A DNA stretch of 64,000 nucleotides from Staphylococcus debuckii (lineage in GTDB: Bacteria > Bacillota > Bacilli > Staphylococcales > Staphylococcaceae), in assembly GCF_003718735.1 (NCBI RefSeq), contig NZ_CP033460.1, positions 1,984,001 through 2,048,000 on the forward strand. Reading direction: 5' to 3'. The translations under genes were made by a program, and so were the position numbers. The first letter of the stretch is position 1. Every line of letters starts with the position of its first letter. Positions 26,812-36,486 of the stretch are shown here, one piece after another. The notes under the pieces are model-generated. The model was not told the DNA's origin and made no database searches. It was given only the letters and a program-made list of their open reading frames with translations.

Positions 26812-27897
26812 ATGCTATGGATGATTATTAGTGGACTTCTGGTCGGAAGTTTGCTCGGATTTGTTATGCAGCGTACACGTTTCTGCTTAGCTGGAGGCTT
26901 CCGTGATATGTACGTTCAAAAAAACAATAAAATGTTTTATGCTTTATTGATAGCGATATCAGTTCAGGCAATCGGTTTACTTGTCTTTACAGCTATTATC
27001 GGCAAACCTTTAGATAATGGTACCTTCCCTATCGCAGGGACAATCGTCGGTTCATTTATCTTCGGTGTAGGAATTGTACTTGCTGGCGGTTGCGCTACTG
27101 GAACTTATTATAGAGCTGGCGAAGGTTTAATCGGCAGCTGGCTGGCATTATTTTCATATGCTGTCTTTTCAGCCATCACTAAAGCTGGTGTACTAAAACC
27201 AGTCATGGAAAAATTAAATTCGAAAACTAACGTGAATGCTGATATGTCAACAAGCACTGGTATCCCTGCTTGGATTTGGGTAATTGCGATTGTGGCTATA
27301 ACAGGTTATCTGGTAGTCAGAACACTACGTAAGCCTAAACCTAAAATTGCAGTACCAAAATTAAAACAACGCTATACAGGCGTACGTCACTTCTTCTTTG
27401 AGAAGAAGTTTCATCCTTTCGTCGCTGCCATCGCAGTCGGATTAATAGCTTTACTTGCATGGCCGATGAGTTACTCAACTGGACGTGAGGGCGGATTAGG
27501 TATTACAACTCCTTCTTCCAACCTTGTACAATTCATTTTATCTGGTAAAACTTCTTTCTTAGACTGGGGAGTGTTCTTAGTCCTTGGTATTTTTATCGGC
27601 TCATATATCGCAGCCAAAGGATCTAGAGAATTCGCTTGGAGACTTCCAGATAAGAAAACATTGCGTAATAGCGTTATCGGCGGTGCCTTTATGGGATTCG
27701 ACGCTTCTGTAGCTGGTGGATGTTCAATCGGAAATGGTTTAGTAGCTACAGCAGCTCTATCATGGCAAGGCTGGATTGCTTTAGCTGCTATGATTTTGGG
27801 TACTTGGTTTATGAGTTACTTCTTATTCGTCAAACCTATGAAGGCCGTACAAAAGTCTTCTCATCAAAATGCAGCACGTCCTGCAGCACAATCATAA
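26812..27897 (+). CDS. YeeE/YedE-family sulfur-compound transporter (TsuA-like)
   Basis: A 361-residue membrane protein with about nine hydrophobic segments in two repeats. Conserved Cys residues line the proposed path: Cys25 (TRFCLAGG), Cys94 (AGGCATGTYYRAGEG) and Cys at about 304 (AGGCSIGNG). YeeE/YedE proteins import thiosulfate, passing it along Cys sites. GAGGGGAT precedes the ATG. The next gene encodes a TusA-like protein, the typical partner. Confidence 0.85.
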   Translation: MLWMIISGLLVGSLLGFVMQRTRFCLAGGFRDMYVQKNNKMFYALLIAISVQAIGLLVFTAIIGKPLDNGTFPIAGTIVGSFIFGVGIVLAGGCATGTYYRAGEGLIGSWLALFSYAVFSAITKAGVLKPVMEKLNSKTNVNADMSTSTGIPAWIWVIAIVAITGYLVVRTLRKPKPKIAVPKLKQRYTGVRHFFFEKKFHPFVAAIAVGLIALLAWPMSYSTGREGGLGITTPSSNLVQFILSGKTSFLDWGVFLVLGIFIGSYIAAKGSREFAWRLPDKKTLRNSVIGGAFMGFDASVAGGCSIGNGLVATAALSWQGWIALAAMILGTWFMSYFLFVKPMKAVQKSSHQNAARPAAQS

Positions 27898-27923
27898 TTT
27901 CAAACTTATTAAGGGGTGTTTAT

Positions 27924-28148
27924 ATGTTATACGAACTCGGTACAGTAGGTATGGTTTGTCCTTTCCCACTAATTGAAGCACAAAAGAAAATGGAAGAATT
28001 GCAAATCGGCGATGAGTTGAAAATTGACTTCGACTGCACGCAAGCAACAGAAGCGATTCCGAATTGGGCAGCTGAAAAGAATTATCCAGTAACCAATTAT
28101 GAACAACTTGGAGATGCTTCTTGGACAATTACAGTTCAAAAAGCTTAA
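27924..28148 (+). CDS. TusA-family sulfur carrier protein (TsuB-like)
   Basis: A 74-residue TusA fold with the CPxP motif at Cys12 (GMVCPFPLIEAQKKM), which carries sulfur as persulfide. Paired with the YeeE/YedE transporter 26 bases upstream; ribosome site AAGGGG. It likely accepts sulfur from imported thiosulfate. A terminator follows. Confidence 0.85.
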   Translation: MLYELGTVGMVCPFPLIEAQKKMEELQIGDELKIDFDCTQATEAIPNWAAEKNYPVTNYEQLGDASWTITVQKA

Positions 28149-28195
28149 AAACTTATTAAAATTAAGAATGGACATCATTCTACAGGCAAATAAAA

Positions 28196-28229
28196 TGAGC
28201 TGGGACTTCTTATGAGGTCCCAACTCTAT
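28196..28229. terminator. Terminator between tusA-like gene and rex
   Basis: Stem GAGCTGGGACTTC / GAGGTCCCAACTC (one mismatch) followed by a T-run; converging genes. Confidence 0.75.
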
Positions 28230-28259
28230 TTTTAATAGCAATAGCTTTGGCAATCTTTT

Positions 28260-28904
28260 TTAGCTATTAGTACGTAAATTATTCATAAAGAACAACAAAG
28301 ATTGTAATTCAATTCCTAAATCTATTTGATGAACTGATACATCTTCCGGCACATCAATACGTACTGGAGTGAAATTCATGATACCTTTGACATCACTCTG
28401 CACGAGTTGATTAGCAGCTTCTTGTGCCGCGGGACCAGGTGTTGTAAGTATAACCACATCCAAATCAGCTTTTTTCAAGGCTTTTTGAAGATCTTGCATA
28501 TCTTTCACAACAACATTGCCGATTTGCTGGCCTATAATATCATCACGTACATCAAATGCCTCAGTAATTAACATCTCATCATGAATAGAGAAATTATATG
28601 AGAGCAAGGCCTTACCTAAGTTCCCTACTCCCACTAAACCAATTTTAATGGTATCTCGCTCGCTAATTTTACTCTTGAAAAATTCTAACAGACTTTCAAC
28701 ATTATAACCATAACCTTTCTTACCCAATTCTCCAAAGTAAGAAAAATCTCTTCTGATTGAAGCAGAATCAATATCTAAGGCCTCGCTGATTGTCTTAGAA
28801 TTAACACGGTCAATGCCTTTTTCATGAAGTTGGTTGACAAGTCTGTAATAGAGCGGCAAACGTTTTAAAGTCGCACGAGGAATATTATTTTTTTGATTAC
28901 TCAT
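28260..28904 (-). CDS. rex: Redox-sensing repressor Rex
   Basis: A 214-residue repressor: N-terminal winged helix ([39 protein letters not shown]) and a Rossmann domain with [14 protein letters not shown] that reads the NADH/NAD+ ratio. It represses fermentation genes when NADH is low. GGGGGT precedes the ATG. Confidence 0.95.
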   Translation of the reverse strand: MSNQKNNIPRATLKRLPLYYRLVNQLHEKGIDRVNSKTISEALDIDSASIRRDFSYFGELGKKGYGYNVESLLEFFKSKISERDTIKIGLVGVGNLGKALLSYNFSIHDEMLITEAFDVRDDIIGQQIGNVVVKDMQDLQKALKKADLDVVILTTPGPAAQEAANQLVQSDVKGIMNFTPVRIDVPEDVSVHQIDLGIELQSLLFFMNNLRTNS

Positions 28905-29440
28905 TTATGTTTACCCCCACATCTTTTAAACTATTTCTCAATTTCCCGAAGGTACTACACAGAAATAGTTGTGCTTAAATATGTTTCCAACGGACAAATT
29001 GATATATGCAAATAGTTTTTGTTTTATATTGTTCTTACATTAATCTTCCTAAACAAGAAGGAATAAAGCATTTTTATTAACTAAGTATACCTTATATACC
29101 CCCTAAAATAAATGACTGTAAAAGTAACTTTCTATGAACAATTTAAACAATATCCATATAAATTACAGTTAAATTTGTCACTTATTTTTCAGCAATGTAG
29201 TTATCATTATACGATTAAATATATAATTTGAACACATGATATCCTAACAAATTTAATACAATTGAATATTCACTTTCAATTTCAATGTAAATCTGCATTA
29301 TTTTTCAAACTCGAAAATCAAGAAGATTTAATAGGCATATCCAAGTTTAGCACTTATAATGGTAAGTAAGTGATTAAAAGAGCCAAGAAAGGAGGACTAC
29401 GAGATATTCCACAACTACTTTATCTCGTAAATTAAACGGC
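28905..29440. other. 536-base intergenic region between rex and the ABC-F gene
   Basis: AT-rich. The left part should hold the rex promoter; I saw no clear Rex box. The right end holds the ABC-F promoter (TATAAT at 29355-29360) and leader. I see no coding or repeat structure in 29000-29340. Confidence 0.5.
29370..29440 (+). promoter_or_regulatory. ABC-F leader: short ORF, displaced ribosome site and hairpin
   Basis: A strong AAAGGAGG (29388-29395) lies 45 bases before the ABC-F ATG. Between them is a perfect 8-base hairpin, ACGAGATA / TATCTCGT. A 21-codon ORF starting with GTG (29370) spans the ribosome site and stops at 29435, five bases before the ATG. The ABC-F start itself has no purine-rich site at normal distance. 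Translational coupling or ribosome-mediated control is likely. Confidence 0.5.
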
Positions 29441-31369
29441 ATGATATTACTACAACTAAATGATGTCTCTAAATCTTTTGATGGAGAAGAAATCTTCAGC
29501 GATGTCCATTTTGAAGTTAAGAGTCATGAGAAAATCGGTATTGTCGGTCGCAATGGTGCCGGCAAATCTACCCTAATGAAAATCATTGCTGGTGTTGACA
29601 ATTATGATGAAGGTCATATTTCAAAAATCAAAAACTTAAAAGTAGGTTATTTGACGCAACAAATGACATTAGATACTAATCATACTGTTTGGGAAGAAAT
29701 GTCGAAACCGTTTGCGAAACTTAAGCAAATGGAATTAGATATGCAAGCAGAAACAAATTGGTTAGCTGAACATGCGGATGCCTACGAAACTGAGACATTT
29801 AAAGAACACATGTCTAAATATGAATCCCTCTCTAACCAATTCGAACGCTTAGAGGGTTATCAATATGAAAGCAAGATTAAAACTGTGTTACATGGTTTAG
29901 ATTTCACAGAGGACGACTTCCATCGGCCAGTCAATGACTTCAGCGGTGGGCAAAAAACACGTTTGTCTTTGGCTCAAATGTTATTGAGTGAACCTGACTT
30001 ATTACTACTAGATGAACCTACCAACCATCTAGACATGGAAACCACACAATGGTTAGAAGATTACTTAAATTACTTTAAAGGCGCTATCGTGATTATCAGT
30101 CATGACCGCTTCTTCCTCGACAAAACAGTCAACCAAATTTATGATGTCGCTTTAGGAGCCGTTCAACATTATGTCGGCAACTACAGTAAGTTTATTACGC
30201 AACGTGATCAATACTATGAAAAACGTATGCAAGAATATGAGCGGCAACAAGCTGAAATCAAGCGACTTGAAACTTTTGTGGAAAAGAATATTACACGCGC
30301 CTCGACGAGCGGAATGGCAAAAAGTCGACGTAAAGTATTAGAAAAAATCGAACGTATAGATAAACCAATGTTAGATGCTAGAAGCGCCATTATCCAATTT
30401 GCTTTCGATCGCAATACCGGTAATGATGTCTATCATATCCGCAACTTAGAAATCGGTTATGAACATCATCCTGTGACTTCCCCTATTACACTTGAAGTCA
30501 CAAAAGGCGACCATATTGCAGTTATCGGACCTAATGGTATAGGTAAATCTACTTTTATCAAAACAATTGCTGAGCGTCTTCCGAAAATTAGTGGCGAAAT
30601 TAGTCATGGTGCTAATTTACGAGTCGGTTATTATGATCAAAAACAAGCTGAATTCAAATCAAATAAAACAATTCTCGATTATGTATGGGATCAGTACCCT
30701 ACAATGCCAGAAAAGGATGTGCGTGCAGTACTCGGTCGTTTCTTATTTGTGCAAGATGATGTCAAAAAAGTGATTAATGATTTATCAGGTGGCGAGAAAG
30801 CACGTCTTCAACTTGCCCTCCTCATGTTAGAAAGAAATAATGTGCTTATCTTGGATGAGCCTACCAACCATTTAGATATAGATTCAAAAGAAATGCTGGA
30901 ACAGGCACTGCAAGATTTTGAAGGCACCTTAATTTTCGTTTCGCATGATAGATACTTTATCAACCAACTCGCTAATAAAATTTTCGATATGGATGAAACT
31001 GGTGGCACAATGTATGCGGGTGATTATCAATATTACTTGGATAAAACTGAAGAGAAAGCTGCTTTACAAGCAAAGGCTGAAGCAGAGCAAGCTGAAAAGA
31101 AAGCATCTGAGAATACTACCAACTCTTATTCAGAACAAAAAGCCCAGAAACGTGAACAACGTCAAATTGAACGTCAAATCGAAAATTGCGAAACAGAAAT
31201 TGAAGCTTGCGAGCAAAAAATCGCAGAAATTGATGAGCAATTGACCCAGCCAGAAATCTTCAGTGATCCTGAAAAAGCTGGACAATTGGCTGAAGAGAAA
31301 AACCATACCGAACAACAGCTCGAACATATTATGAAGCGTTGGGAAGAATTACAAGAAAAAATAATTTAA
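29441..31369 (+). CDS. ABC-F family ATPase (YdiF-like)
   Basis: A 642-residue soluble protein with two ABC domains: GRNGAGKST (about 36-44), FSGGQKTRLSLAQ, LLLDEPTNHLD; then GPNGIGKST (about 364), LSGGEKARLQLA, LILDEPTNHLD. A linker of about 70 residues (P-site tRNA interaction motif) separates them, and a Lys/Glu-rich coiled coil forms the C-terminus. ABC-F proteins bind the ribosomal E site and relieve stalling or antibiotic block; the YdiF group is widespread and not known as a resistance determinant. ATG MILLQLN is conserved. Initiation context is odd (see leader). Confidence 0.9.
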   Translation: MILLQLNDVSKSFDGEEIFSDVHFEVKSHEKIGIVGRNGAGKSTLMKIIAGVDNYDEGHISKIKNLKVGYLTQQMTLDTNHTVWEEMSKPFAKLKQMELDMQAETNWLAEHADAYETETFKEHMSKYESLSNQFERLEGYQYESKIKTVLHGLDFTEDDFHRPVNDFSGGQKTRLSLAQMLLSEPDLLLLDEPTNHLDMETTQWLEDYLNYFKGAIVIISHDRFFLDKTVNQIYDVALGAVQHYVGNYSKFITQRDQYYEKRMQEYERQQAEIKRLETFVEKNITRASTSGMAKSRRKVLEKIERIDKPMLDARSAIIQFAFDRNTGNDVYHIRNLEIGYEHHPVTSPITLEVTKGDHIAVIGPNGIGKSTFIKTIAERLPKISGEISHGANLRVGYYDQKQAEFKSNKTILDYVWDQYPTMPEKDVRAVLGRFLFVQDDVKKVINDLSGGEKARLQLALLMLERNNVLILDEPTNHLDIDSKEMLEQALQDFEGTLIFVSHDRYFINQLANKIFDMDETGGTMYAGDYQYYLDKTEEKAALQAKAEAEQAEKKASENTTNSYSEQKAQKREQRQIERQIENCETEIEACEQKIAEIDEQLTQPEIFSDPEKAGQLAEEKNHTEQQLEHIMKRWEELQEKII

Positions 31370-31383
31370 TCCATAAAGGTTAC

Positions 31384-31424
31384 AGAGGACTAAAAATGAT
31401 TACTTCATTTTAGTCCTCTTTTAT
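31384..31424 (+). terminator. ABC-F gene terminator
   Basis: Stem AGAGGACTAAAAATGA / TCATTTTAGTCCTCT with a T-run. Confidence 0.85.
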
Positions 31425-31442
31425 TACAATTCCTTAACAAAA

Positions 31443-31602
31443 TTATCAACATTAAAAATCCCTTAACATCAACTATCCACAGAGTTATCCTAGTTATCCA
31501 CAAGTAATAAGTTACTTATTCCTCATCTATTCACACTGCTTTTCCTGTTTATACACATTTATCACCACACTTATCCACACTTTATACACTTTCTGTTGAT
31601 AA
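31443..31602. other. DnaA-box cluster
   Basis: Two perfect TTATCCACA boxes (31494-31502, 31571-31579) and four with one mismatch: TTATCAACA (31443), CTATCCACA (31473), TTATACACA (31549) and reverse TGTTGATAA (31594-31602). Further two-mismatch copies lie between. No gene lies here. B. subtilis has a DnaA-box cluster in the equivalent gcp-ydiF interval, which titrates DnaA. Confidence 0.75.
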
Positions 31603-31664
31603 GTACGCACGTTCGCTATTGACAATTGTAAAAGCTGTATTAAATAAGTTAAAACTGTAAATCC

Positions 31665-31712
31665 TTAAAAAAAGCGGAAGCTCGAACAAATTAATGTCAC
31701 AGCTTCCGCTTC
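31665..31712 (-). terminator. tsaD operon terminator
   Basis: Leftward stem AAGCGGAAGCT / AGCTTCCGCTT with a seven-T run. Confidence 0.85.
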
Positions 31713-31742
31713 ATCTATAATCATTATTTTTTATACCCATAT

Positions 31743-32774
31743 TTATGACTGCTCAACTGAAAAGTCTTCAATATCTAAACTGCTATGTCCGTTCAATTGC
31801 ATATCGCTTCTCATGCCAGCTTTATATAGATAATGGCCTGCTGCACCTATCATTGCTGCATTATCCGTACATAATTTAGGGTTCGGTATCGATAATTTAA
31901 TTCCGTGGTCAGCGCATGCTTTCTTCAATTCAGTGCGCAATCCTTTATTACTTGCTACTCCGCCAGCTACAATTAATTGATTAACATGATAGGTTTCACA
32001 AGCTTTTATAGCTTTTCCAACTAAAACTTCTACGACACTGTTTTGGAAACTTGCCGCTACGTTTTCAGGAATAATAGCTGCGTCTTTCTGTCTTAAATTA
32101 TGCAATTTATTGATGACTGCACTTTTCAAGCCACTGAAACTGAAATCAAAGCTGTCAGGTTCTAACCATACACGAGGGAAATCATAAGTATCTTCACCTT
32201 CAGCTGCCAATTTGTCTACTTGCGGTCCGCCGGGGTAAGGCAATCCAATCGTACGCGCTACTTTATCATACGCTTCACCTACTGCGTCATCTCGTGTTTC
32301 TCCAATCACTTCGAAACTCAAATGATCTTTCATATAAACCAGCTCTGTGTGACCCCCTGATACAATTAAAGCCATTAAAGGGAATTCAAAAGGTTCTTCT
32401 AAATTATTGGCATAGATATGGCCAGCAATATGATGCACAGGAACGAGAGGTTTGTCATATGCAAAAGCGAGTGCTTTAGCTGCATTGATTCCGATTAATA
32501 ATGCACCGATTAATCCAGGGCCTTCTGTCACTGCTACAGCATCAATTTCTTCCATAGTAACCTCTGCGGTTTGTAAGGCATCTTCAATCGTAGCAGTGAT
32601 GCCTTCTACATGATGACGACTTGCCACTTCTGGCACCACGCCGCCAAACCGTTTATGACTTTCAATTTGACTTAAAACTGTGTTGCTTAAAATCTCTTTA
32701 CCGTTCTTGATAACACTGGCACTTGTTTCATCACAACTCGATTCAATTGCTAAAATTAATGTTTCTTTATTCAT
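31743..32774 (-). CDS. tsaD: tRNA N6-threonylcarbamoyladenosine synthase subunit TsaD
   Basis: A 343-residue ASKHA-fold enzyme that moves the threonylcarbamoyl group to A37 of ANN-reading tRNAs. Seen: [11 protein letters not shown], metal ligands in [29 protein letters not shown]. The ATG after GGGTGG is used; it overlaps rimI by four bases. Operon with rimI, tsaB and tsaE. Confidence 0.95.
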   Translation of the reverse strand: MNKETLILAIESSCDETSASVIKNGKEILSNTVLSQIESHKRFGGVVPEVASRHHVEGITATIEDALQTAEVTMEEIDAVAVTEGPGLIGALLIGINAAKALAFAYDKPLVPVHHIAGHIYANNLEEPFEFPLMALIVSGGHTELVYMKDHLSFEVIGETRDDAVGEAYDKVARTIGLPYPGGPQVDKLAAEGEDTYDFPRVWLEPDSFDFSFSGLKSAVINKLHNLRQKDAAIIPENVAASFQNSVVEVLVGKAIKACETYHVNQLIVAGGVASNKGLRTELKKACADHGIKLSIPNPKLCTDNAAMIGAAGHYLYKAGMRSDMQLNGHSSLDIEDFSVEQS

Positions 32775-33238
32775 TTTAAATCCACCCACATCACGAGTGC
32801 GTCCTCACCTTCTCCATAATAATTCTTACGTTTGCCGCCATAATTAAATCCTAAATTTTCATAGACATGTCGTGCCGTACCATTTTCAACTCTCACTTCT
32901 AAACTCATTACGTTGCATGTTTGTCGTGCATAGCTCATCGCATACTTTACAATTAATTGACCTAAACCATATCCTCTCAAGTCTTCTGCAATCGCTACCG
33001 TCGTAATTTGTGCTTGATCTACCACCGTCCACATTCCTATATAACCGATGATTTCATGTTCAAATTCCATCACAAAATAACGCGCAAATTTATTACGTTC
33101 CACTTCGTGATAGAAAGCATCAATCGTCCATGAACTATCATCAAAACACATACGCTCTAAATCATAAACTTGCGGCACATCTTCCAAAGACATCAAACGA
33201 ATATTTAATTGGTCTAGGACTTCTGATTGTTCAGCCAA
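32771..33238 (-). CDS. rimI: Ribosomal protein S18 N-acetyltransferase-like RimI
   Basis: A 155-residue GNAT acetyltransferase with acetyl-CoA motif [16 protein letters not shown] and C-terminal [24 protein letters not shown]. It acetylates the S18 N-terminus in E. coli; substrates in staphylococci are less clear. The likely start is a TTG inside the tsaB 3' end. Confidence 0.85.
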   Translation of the reverse strand: MAEQSEVLDQLNIRLMSLEDVPQVYDLERMCFDDSSWTIDAFYHEVERNKFARYFVMEFEHEIIGYIGMWTVVDQAQITTVAIAEDLRGYGLGQLIVKYAMSYARQTCNVMSLEVRVENGTARHVYENLGFNYGGKRKNYYGEGEDALVMWVDLK

Positions 33239-33879
33239 TTGCGTTCTGCCTCTGATAGTTTTAAATAATCCGGATGGAATGTGTGAATATTTTCAGGCTC
33301 ATGAATCAAAGCTTTCATCTTAGAAGCTTGAGGAAGCGTTTCAACCAGTTTGCCCTCAAGCAAAGGTTTTATTTTTTCCAAATCATTTCCTGCAAAAATA
33401 TAGTCTTTCTTACTTTCAATTAAGTAACTATTTAAATCTGCAATAGTCATATATTGATCTTCCAGCACCGTTTCTAATTGCCCGTTCCGATAGTAATAAA
33501 CGCCTGTATAGACCGCTTCACGTCTCGCATCTATCACTGGCACAATCCACAATCCTGCTTGCAGATCCGGCAACGTGGCCGCCAGTGCTTCCAATGAAGA
33601 AACGCCATATAACTTCGTTTGTAAAGCATAAGCCAAAGTCTTAGCCGTTGTCACCCCGATGCGCAATCCCGTATAAGAGCCGGGTCCTTTAGCTGCAACA
33701 ATAGCATCTAATTCTCGTTTGTCGATTCCTGCCTCCTGCAAAATACTTTGTATGGCAGGCATCAACTGAATAGAATGATTGCGTTTTAAATTCGTTGTAT
33801 GTTCAACAAGAACATTATCATCTTGCATTACAGCAAGCGACATCGGTTTATTCGATGTATCCAGCAGCAAGTAATTCAC
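33214..33879 (-). CDS. tsaB: TsaB, threonylcarbamoyladenosine scaffold
   Basis: A 221-residue ASKHA-fold paralogue of TsaD without catalysis (LLLDTSNKPMSLAV, AAKGPGSYTGLRIGVTTAKTLAY). It binds TsaD and TsaE. It overlaps tsaE by 32 bases and rimI by 25, so the genes are tightly coupled. Confidence 0.93.
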   Translation of the reverse strand: MNYLLLDTSNKPMSLAVMQDDNVLVEHTTNLKRNHSIQLMPAIQSILQEAGIDKRELDAIVAAKGPGSYTGLRIGVTTAKTLAYALQTKLYGVSSLEALAATLPDLQAGLWIVPVIDARREAVYTGVYYYRNGQLETVLEDQYMTIADLNSYLIESKKDYIFAGNDLEKIKPLLEGKLVETLPQASKMKALIHEPENIHTFHPDYLKLSEAERNWLNNQKS

Positions 33880-34321
33880 GTTCCACTTCCTCCTTCATCT
33901 TGTCATATCGTTTACCGTTCGCCTCTATTGAAATTGCACGCGACGTAGCATCCAGTGCTTCAATATTAATACGTAAGAAATCTTCAGGCAGAAAGTCAGT
34001 AATAAATTCACTCCACTCAACCACCGTCAATGCACGATCATTAAAGTATTCATCAAATCCAAGATCCTCTTCAGCATCTTCCAAACGATAACAATCCATA
34101 TGATGAAATTTCATATTCGTTCCTTTATAAGATTTTATAATATTGAATGTCGGAGAATTGATAGTACGCTTCACACCCAAATGCTTACCGATAAATTGAC
34201 TTAAAGTCGTCTTACCAGCACCTAGATTGCCCTCTAATAAAATTAAATCCCCTGGTTCAACAAACGCCACCAAGATTCCAGCAAAACGATTCATTTGATC
34301 AATAGTGTTGATTTTAATCAT
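33848..34321 (-). CDS. tsaE: TsaE, ATPase of the t6A complex
   Basis: A 157-residue P-loop ATPase with Walker A EGNLGAGKTTLSQFI (about 36-44) and HHMDCYRLED. It drives the TsaBD cycle. First gene of the leftward operon; GGAGAT precedes the ATG. Confidence 0.93.
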   Translation of the reverse strand: MIKINTIDQMNRFAGILVAFVEPGDLILLEGNLGAGKTTLSQFIGKHLGVKRTINSPTFNIIKSYKGTNMKFHHMDCYRLEDAEEDLGFDEYFNDRALTVVEWSEFITDFLPEDFLRINIEALDATSRAISIEANGKRYDKMKEEVERELLAAGYIE

Positions 34322-34469
34322 CTTAAATCTCCTATAAATCTGTGTGATACAGAAAATTTTTATCCTCTATATTGTAACACGTCAGGCAACACCCTCTGAA
34401 TAATTTAAACCATTTTCACTTCGTAAAAGAAACCTTTTGAAGAGTTGGCTGAAATCTGAAAGTTAACCT

Positions 34470-34484
34470 AATTTTGAAAAAATT
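34470..34484 (+). promoter_or_regulatory. CodY box upstream of the ilv promoter
   Basis: AATTTTGAAAAAATT: two mismatches to AATTTTCWGAAAATT, 12 bases before the -35. CodY with GTP and branched-chain amino acids would block initiation. Confidence 0.65.
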
Positions 34485-34496
34485 CTCACAAAACTA

Positions 34497-34525
34497 TTGA
34501 CATCATATCTCGCATGTAGTAAATT
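34497..34525 (+). promoter_or_regulatory. ilv-leu operon promoter
   Basis: TTGACA, 17-base spacer, TAAATT. The start would fall about 34532, giving a 250-base leader. Confidence 0.7.
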
Positions 34526-34535
34526 AAATTTATCA

Positions 34536-34550
34536 AATTTTTAGACAATT
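34536..34550 (+). promoter_or_regulatory. Second CodY box at the transcription start
   Basis: AATTTTTAGACAATT, two mismatches to consensus, just downstream of the -10. Two flanking boxes fit strong CodY repression. Confidence 0.55.
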
Positions 34551-34590
34551 CAAATTAATGATATAAACCATTCGAAAGGAGCAAATTAAA

Positions 34591-34662
34591 ATGACTAATA
34601 CCACATCAGTAAATACTCGACCGACAACAACAAATATTTTAGTCATTTTAATTATTTGCTAG
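34591..34662 (+). CDS. ilvL: ilv leader peptide (attenuator)
   Basis: A 23-codon ORF with GAAAGGAG ahead. The product is rich in Thr (seven) and ends NILVILIIC: a run of Ile, Leu and Val codons placed just before alternative stem-loops and a terminator. Ribosome stalling for lack of charged branched-chain tRNAs would favour the antiterminator. A similar Ile-rich leader is known in S. aureus. Confidence 0.85.
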   Translation: MTNTTSVNTRPTTTNILVILIIC

Positions 34663-34762
34663 GACTCGAACTTTAGTAATTGTAACTACTAAATGTTTAA
34701 GTCCTATTTCCGATTGAATGGGACTTATGAACGTCCCAATTATTGTTGGGACGTTTTTTTAT
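34663..34762 (+). terminator. ilv attenuator (alternative hairpins and terminator)
   Basis: Terminator stem AACGTCCCAA (34730-34739) / TTGGGACGTT (34746-34755) with seven T. Upstream, TTTAGTA / TACTAAA, and AAGTCC (about 34699) / GGGACTT (34720-34726) form competing stems; GGGAC can also pair with GTCCC of the terminator. Confidence 0.8.
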
Positions 34763-34785
34763 TTGAATCTACGGGGGGAATCTTT

Positions 34786-36480
34786 GTGAGAAGCGACCAA
34801 ATCAAAAAAGGAGATCAACAAGCTCCAGCAAGAAGTTTACTTCATGCTACAGGACAAATTAAAGAACCAACAGATATGAATAAGCCATTCGTTGCAATTT
34901 GCAACTCTTATATCGATATCGTTCCAGGACATGTTCATCTCAGAGAATTAGCGGATATCGCTAAGGAAGCCATTAGAGAAGCGGGTGCTATCCCCTTTGA
35001 ATTCAATACAATCGGCGTAGATGACGGTATCGCTATGGGACACATCGGAATGCGTTATTCATTACCATCCAGAGAAATCATTGCAGATGCAGCTGAAACT
35101 GTCATCAATGCCCACTGGTTTGACGGTGTCTTCTACATTCCGAACTGCGACAAAATCACACCGGGCATGATAATGGCAGCAGTCAGAACGAACGTCCCTG
35201 CTATCTTCTGCTCAGGCGGACCTATGAAAGCAGGCTTATCTACACAAGGTAAAGCACTCACACTTTCATCCATGTTTGAAGCGGTCGGCGCATTTAAAGG
35301 TGGTTCTATGACACAAGAAGAATTCTTGGATATGGAACAAAATGCCTGCCCGACTTGCGGATCATGCGCCGGAATGTTTACCGCTAATTCAATGAACTGT
35401 TTAATGGAAGTGCTTGGACTAGCCTTACCATATAACGGTACAGCACTAGCGGTTTCAGACCAAAGACGTGAAATGATTCGACAAGCTGCTTTCCAATTAG
35501 TAGACAATATCAAGAATGATTTGAAACCAAGAGATATCGTGACGAGAGAAGCATTAGATGATGCCTTTGCTTTAGATATGGCAATGGGTGGTTCAACGAA
35601 TACAGTATTGCATACGTTAGCCATCGCAAATGAGGCCGGTGTCGATTATGATTTACAACGTATCAATGAAATTGCAAAACGTACACCTTATCTTTCTAAA
35701 ATAGCACCAAGCTCATCTTACTCTATGCATGATGTACATGAAGCTGGCGGCGTACCTGCTATCATCAATGAATTAATGAAAAAAGAAGGCACATTACATC
35801 CAGATAGAATCACAGCTACAGGAAAAACCTTACGAGAGAACAATGAAGGCAAAGAAATTAAAAATGAAGACGTTATCCATCCATTAGATAATCCTTATGA
35901 TAAAGAAGGCGGACTATCAATCTTATACGGTAACTTAGCACCTAAAGGCGCAGTCATTAAAGTCGGCGGAGTTGATCCTGAAATCAAAGTCTTCAAAGGC
36001 AAAGCAATTTGTTTCGATTCACATGATGAAGCAGTCGAAGCTATCGATAATCATACTGTAAAAGAAGGACATGTCGTAGTTATCCGCTACGAAGGCCCTA
36101 AAGGCGGACCAGGAATGCCAGAGATGCTCGCTCCTACTTCATCCATCGTAGGACGCGGTCTCGGCAAAGATGTTGCTTTAATCACAGACGGCCGTTTCTC
36201 AGGTGCGACTCGCGGTATTGCTGTAGGACATGTTTCACCGGAAGCTGCTTCAGGCGGTCCAATCGGATTAATTCACGATGGAGACGATATTACTATCGAC
36301 TTAACAAACAGAACATTAGATGTTGAAGTTTCAGATGAAGTATTAGAACAACGCAAAGCAGAAAGAAAACCATTTAAAGCGAAAGTTAAAACAGGTTATC
36401 TTGCACGTTACACAGCACTTGTAACCAGCGCCAATACAGGCGGCGTTATGAAAGTACCTGAATATTTAATCGAGGAGTGA
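34786..36480 (+). CDS. ilvD: Dihydroxy-acid dehydratase IlvD
   Basis: A 564-residue Fe-S dehydratase for the third step of Ile/Val synthesis. Cluster ligands appear in NCDKITPGM and [17 protein letters not shown] is the true start ([10 protein letters not shown]), after GGGGGG and past the attenuator; a longer reading frame would run through the terminator. First enzyme of the operon. Confidence 0.95.
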   Translation: MRSDQIKKGDQQAPARSLLHATGQIKEPTDMNKPFVAICNSYIDIVPGHVHLRELADIAKEAIREAGAIPFEFNTIGVDDGIAMGHIGMRYSLPSREIIADAAETVINAHWFDGVFYIPNCDKITPGMIMAAVRTNVPAIFCSGGPMKAGLSTQGKALTLSSMFEAVGAFKGGSMTQEEFLDMEQNACPTCGSCAGMFTANSMNCLMEVLGLALPYNGTALAVSDQRREMIRQAAFQLVDNIKNDLKPRDIVTREALDDAFALDMAMGGSTNTVLHTLAIANEAGVDYDLQRINEIAKRTPYLSKIAPSSSYSMHDVHEAGGVPAIINELMKKEGTLHPDRITATGKTLRENNEGKEIKNEDVIHPLDNPYDKEGGLSILYGNLAPKGAVIKVGGVDPEIKVFKGKAICFDSHDEAVEAIDNHTVKEGHVVVIRYEGPKGGPGMPEMLAPTSSIVGRGLGKDVALITDGRFSGATRGIAVGHVSPEAASGGPIGLIHDGDDITIDLTNRTLDVEVSDEVLEQRKAERKPFKAKVKTGYLARYTALVTSANTGGVMKVPEYLIEE

Positions 36481-36486
36481 TGCTTT

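Noticed and set aside
28905-29100. Rex self-operator
   Set aside because: No TTGTGAA-N4-TTCACAA-like palindrome found.
34693-34785. N-terminal extension of ilvD
   Set aside because: The extension would start inside the attenuator and cross the terminator; the GTG with GGGGGG fits the known N-terminus.
34322-34785. T-box riboswitch before ilvD
   Set aside because: No T-box sequence or specifier stem; the leader peptide explains the control.
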